64,000 bases of DNA from Pseudomonas sp. PSB18. Lineage in GTDB: Bacteria > Pseudomonadota > Gammaproteobacteria > Pseudomonadales > Pseudomonadaceae. Position numbers and translations under genes: made by a program. Shown here one piece after another: positions 61,976-64,000 of the stretch (the first letter of the stretch is position 1; the number at the start of each line of letters is the position of its first letter). The DNA lies in NCBI RefSeq assembly GCF_014596565.1, contig NZ_NOIN01000001.1:868001-932000 (forward strand). Direction: 5' to 3'. The notes beneath the pieces are model-generated. The model was not told where the DNA came from. It did not search any database and saw nothing but the letters and a program-made list of their open reading frames with translations.

Positions 61976-64000
61976 TCAGACTTCGAATTCCGACTGCAAC
62001 GCGGCCCTCACGCAATACAGGACGCCTTCCGGCACCCGACCGGCAAACAGCGCCGCCACTTCCGCCACCGCTGGCAACTCACCTTCTCCATCCAGAAACG
62101 CATCCTGGACCTCGCCCATCAGGTCCTCGGGCAGGTCCAGAGCCTGTTCCAGCGACAATTGCTGCTGGCCAATGGCTTCGGCAAGCATCGTGTAGACGTT
62201 TTTCTCCGAACACTGGAGCTGCCCGGCGATCTGCAATGGCGTCATGCCGGCCCGGGCCAGGGTGATCAGCTCATGGCGCACATCGGCCACTGCCTTCGGC
62301 GCCTCGGCCTCGCCGCCCAACACCTGGAGGAAGGCTTCGCCATAGCGCTCCAGCTTGCGCGCGCCGACACCGCTGACCCGGGCCATCTCCGCCAGGGAAG
62401 TGGGTTGGCTGCGCAGCATTTCCAACAGCGTCGAGTCGGGGAAGATGACATACGGCGGTACGGCATGTTCCTCGGCCAGCTTGCGCCGCAAGGCACGCAA
62501 GGCTTCCCACTGATCGCGCTCTTCGCCACGGACCAGTTGGCTGGCCTGGCTCTTGCTGCTCTTGACCGCAGTCGCCGGCTTGAGATCGCGGCGCAGCTCC
62601 AGGCTCACCTCGCCTTTGAGCAACGGCCGGCAGGTTTCGCTCAGACGCAGGCCGCCGTAGCCTTCCAGGTCGATGTCCACCAGGCCACGGGCCACGAGCT
62701 GCCGGAACAGAGAACGCCATTCACTCTCGGAGCGGGCCTTGCCGACGCCGTACACCGACAGGTGCTGGTGGCCGAAACTGCGGACCTTCTCGTTGTCCTT
62801 GCCCAGCAGGACATCCACCAGATGCCCCACGCCATAGCGCTGGCCGGTGCGGAAAATGGTCGACAAGGCCTGGCGCGCCGGCTCGGTGGCGTCCCAGGTT
62901 TCCACGCCGTCGACACAGTTGTCGCAGTGCCCGCACGGCTGGGGCATGTCTTCGTCGAAATAGGCCAGCAAGGTCTGACGGCGGCAGCGGGTTTCTTCGC
63001 ACAGCGAGAGCATGGCATCGAGCTTGTGCTGCTCCAGGCGCTTGTGGCGTTCGTCACCTTCGGAGTTCTGCAGCATCTGCTTGAGCATCACCACGTCTTG
63101 CAGGCCGTAGGCCATCCAGGCGTCGGCCGGCAAGCCATCCCGGCCGGCACGACCGGTTTCCTGGTAATAGGCCTCAAGGGATTTGGGCAAGTCCAGGTGC
63201 GCCACGAAACGCACGTTGGGCTTGTCGATGCCCATGCCGAACGCCACGGTGGCGACCATGATCAGGCCTTCCTCGTTGAGAAAGCGCTTCTGGTTATGGG
63301 CCCGCAGTTCGTTGGGCAGGCCGGCGTGATAAGGCAATGCCGGAAACCCCTGGTCGCAAAGGAATGCCGAGACTTCGTCGACTTTTTTCCGTGACAGGCA
63401 ATAGACGATGCCGGCATCGCTGCGCCGTTCGGCGAGGAACGCCAGCAACTGCTTGCGCGGCTGCTCCTTGGGCACGATGCGGTAGAAGATGTTGGGGCGG
63501 TCAAAACTGGAGAGGAACCGCTCGGCTTCCTGCAAGTGCAGGCGCTCGACGATTTCTTCCCGGGTCCGTTTGTCGGCGGTGGCGGTCAGGGCGATGCGCG
63601 GTACATCGGGGAACAGCTCCGCCAGTTGCCCCAGTTGCAGGTATTCGCGACGGAAATCGTGGCCCCACTGGGACACACAGTGGGCTTCGTCAATGGCGAA
63701 CAGGGCGATTTCCAAGCTCTGCAGGAAAGCCAGCATGCGCGGCTGTACCAGGCGCTCCGGGGCCAGGTAGAGCATCTTCAGCTCACCACGCCGGATCCGC
63801 GCCGCCAGGTCCCGCTGCTGCTCGGCACTCAGGGTGGAGTTCAGCGAAGCGGCGGCGACGCCCAGTTCCTCGAGCGTCGCGACCTGGTCGTCCATCAAGG
63901 CGATCAGCGGCGAAACCACCACCGCCAGGCCGTTGCGCAATAACGCCGGGACCTGGAAGCACAAGGATTTGCCGCCGCCGGTGGGCATCAGCACCAGGGC
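61976..64000 (-). CDS. recQ: ATP-dependent DNA helicase RecQ (N-terminus cut by window edge)
   Basis: 675 codons visible, ending at 61976; about 40 N-terminal residues lie beyond the window. Walker [11 protein letters not shown] at the cut edge, DEAH box [17 protein letters not shown], helicase motif GRAGRDG, RecQ-Ct zinc cysteines ([27 protein letters not shown]) and an HRDC domain ([20 protein letters not shown]). A C-terminal extension of about 90 residues has a predicted HTH ([20 protein letters not shown]), as in other Pseudomonas RecQ. Repair helicase for recombination and stalled forks. Confidence 0.96.
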   Translation of the reverse strand, partial: ALVLMPTGGGKSLCFQVPALLRNGLAVVVSPLIALMDDQVATLEELGVAAASLNSTLSAEQQRDLAARIRRGELKMLYLAPERLVQPRMLAFLQSLEIALFAIDEAHCVSQWGHDFRREYLQLGQLAELFPDVPRIALTATADKRTREEIVERLHLQEAERFLSSFDRPNIFYRIVPKEQPRKQLLAFLAERRSDAGIVYCLSRKKVDEVSAFLCDQGFPALPYHAGLPNELRAHNQKRFLNEEGLIMVATVAFGMGIDKPNVRFVAHLDLPKSLEAYYQETGRAGRDGLPADAWMAYGLQDVVMLKQMLQNSEGDERHKRLEQHKLDAMLSLCEETRCRRQTLLAYFDEDMPQPCGHCDNCVDGVETWDATEPARQALSTIFRTGQRYGVGHLVDVLLGKDNEKVRSFGHQHLSVYGVGKARSESEWRSLFRQLVARGLVDIDLEGYGGLRLSETCRPLLKGEVSLELRRDLKPATAVKSSKSQASQLVRGEERDQWEALRALRRKLAEEHAVPPYVIFPDSTLLEMLRSQPTSLAEMARVSGVGARKLERYGEAFLQVLGGEAEAPKAVADVRHELITLARAGMTPLQIAGQLQCSEKNVYTMLAEAIGQQQLSLEQALDLPEDLMGEVQDAFLDGEGELPAVAEVAALFAGRVPEGVLYCVRAALQSEFEV

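Noticed and set aside
1..64000. tRNA/rRNA genes, CRISPR arrays, insertion sequences, integrase or attachment sites
   Set aside because: Read on both strands; none recognised. The repeats found are short palindromic intergenic elements, not spacers or transposon ends with a transposase.

Overview
The window is high-GC DNA whose gene content fits a flagellated Pseudomonas, most likely of the P. fluorescens group. FleQ, FleS/FleR, FliC-FlaG-FliD-FliS and the phh genes are Pseudomonas-type in sequence and order. Two families of palindromic intergenic repeats typical of this group occur throughout. No tRNA, rRNA, insertion sequence, integrase or CRISPR array was seen.

Layout (minus strand unless noted). 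1-5,289: fliI (cut by the window edge), fliH, fliG, fliF, fliE, the basal-body and export block, behind a sigma-54 type promoter. 5,505-9,743: regulators fleR, fleS (own sigma-54 type promoter) and fleQ. 9,913-13,549: fliT, fliS, fliD, flaG and a short flagellin gene fliC. fliC and fliS each have a FliA (sigma-28) type promoter. 13,882-38,925: a glycosylation island of about 25 kb lying between fliC and flgL. 39,107-47,532: flgL, K, J, I, H, G, F (hook junctions, flagellum-specific peptidoglycan hydrolase, rings, distal and proximal rod).

The island is the most unusual part. It encodes three very large multidomain glycosyltransferases, a FabH-like ketoacyl synthase next to fliC, an extended SDR, a LicD-type phosphotransferase and three different methyltransferases. 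It also holds the CDP-3,6-dideoxyhexose genes rfbF/rfbG/rfbH, overlapped by a nucleotidyltransferase, a CBS-GHMP kinase fusion, a NeuB-SAF-TIM-barrel fusion, and then an acetolactate-synthase-like ThDP enzyme. The ThDP enzyme next to the rfbFGH set suggests a two-carbon-branched dideoxy sugar (yersiniose type). The NeuB fusion and kinase/nucleotidyltransferase pair suggest a second unusual sugar. A strong sigma-54 type promoter in front of rfbF would place sugar supply in the flagellar transcription programme. The likely acceptor is flagellin, as in other Pseudomonas with islands at this position; the sugar itself is inferred, not shown.

47,890-52,176: phhR (minus) divergent from phhA-phhB-phhC (plus), phenylalanine/tyrosine catabolism, with two PhhR/TyrR-type boxes between them. 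52,369-64,000: ordinary chromosomal genes, namely nitroreductase, TrkH potassium transporter, two AraC regulators, a DUF962/Mpo1-like membrane protein, an LpxH-like phosphoesterase, an EamA exporter, a SelT/W/H protein, a FimV-like protein, a MarR regulator and recQ (cut by the right edge).
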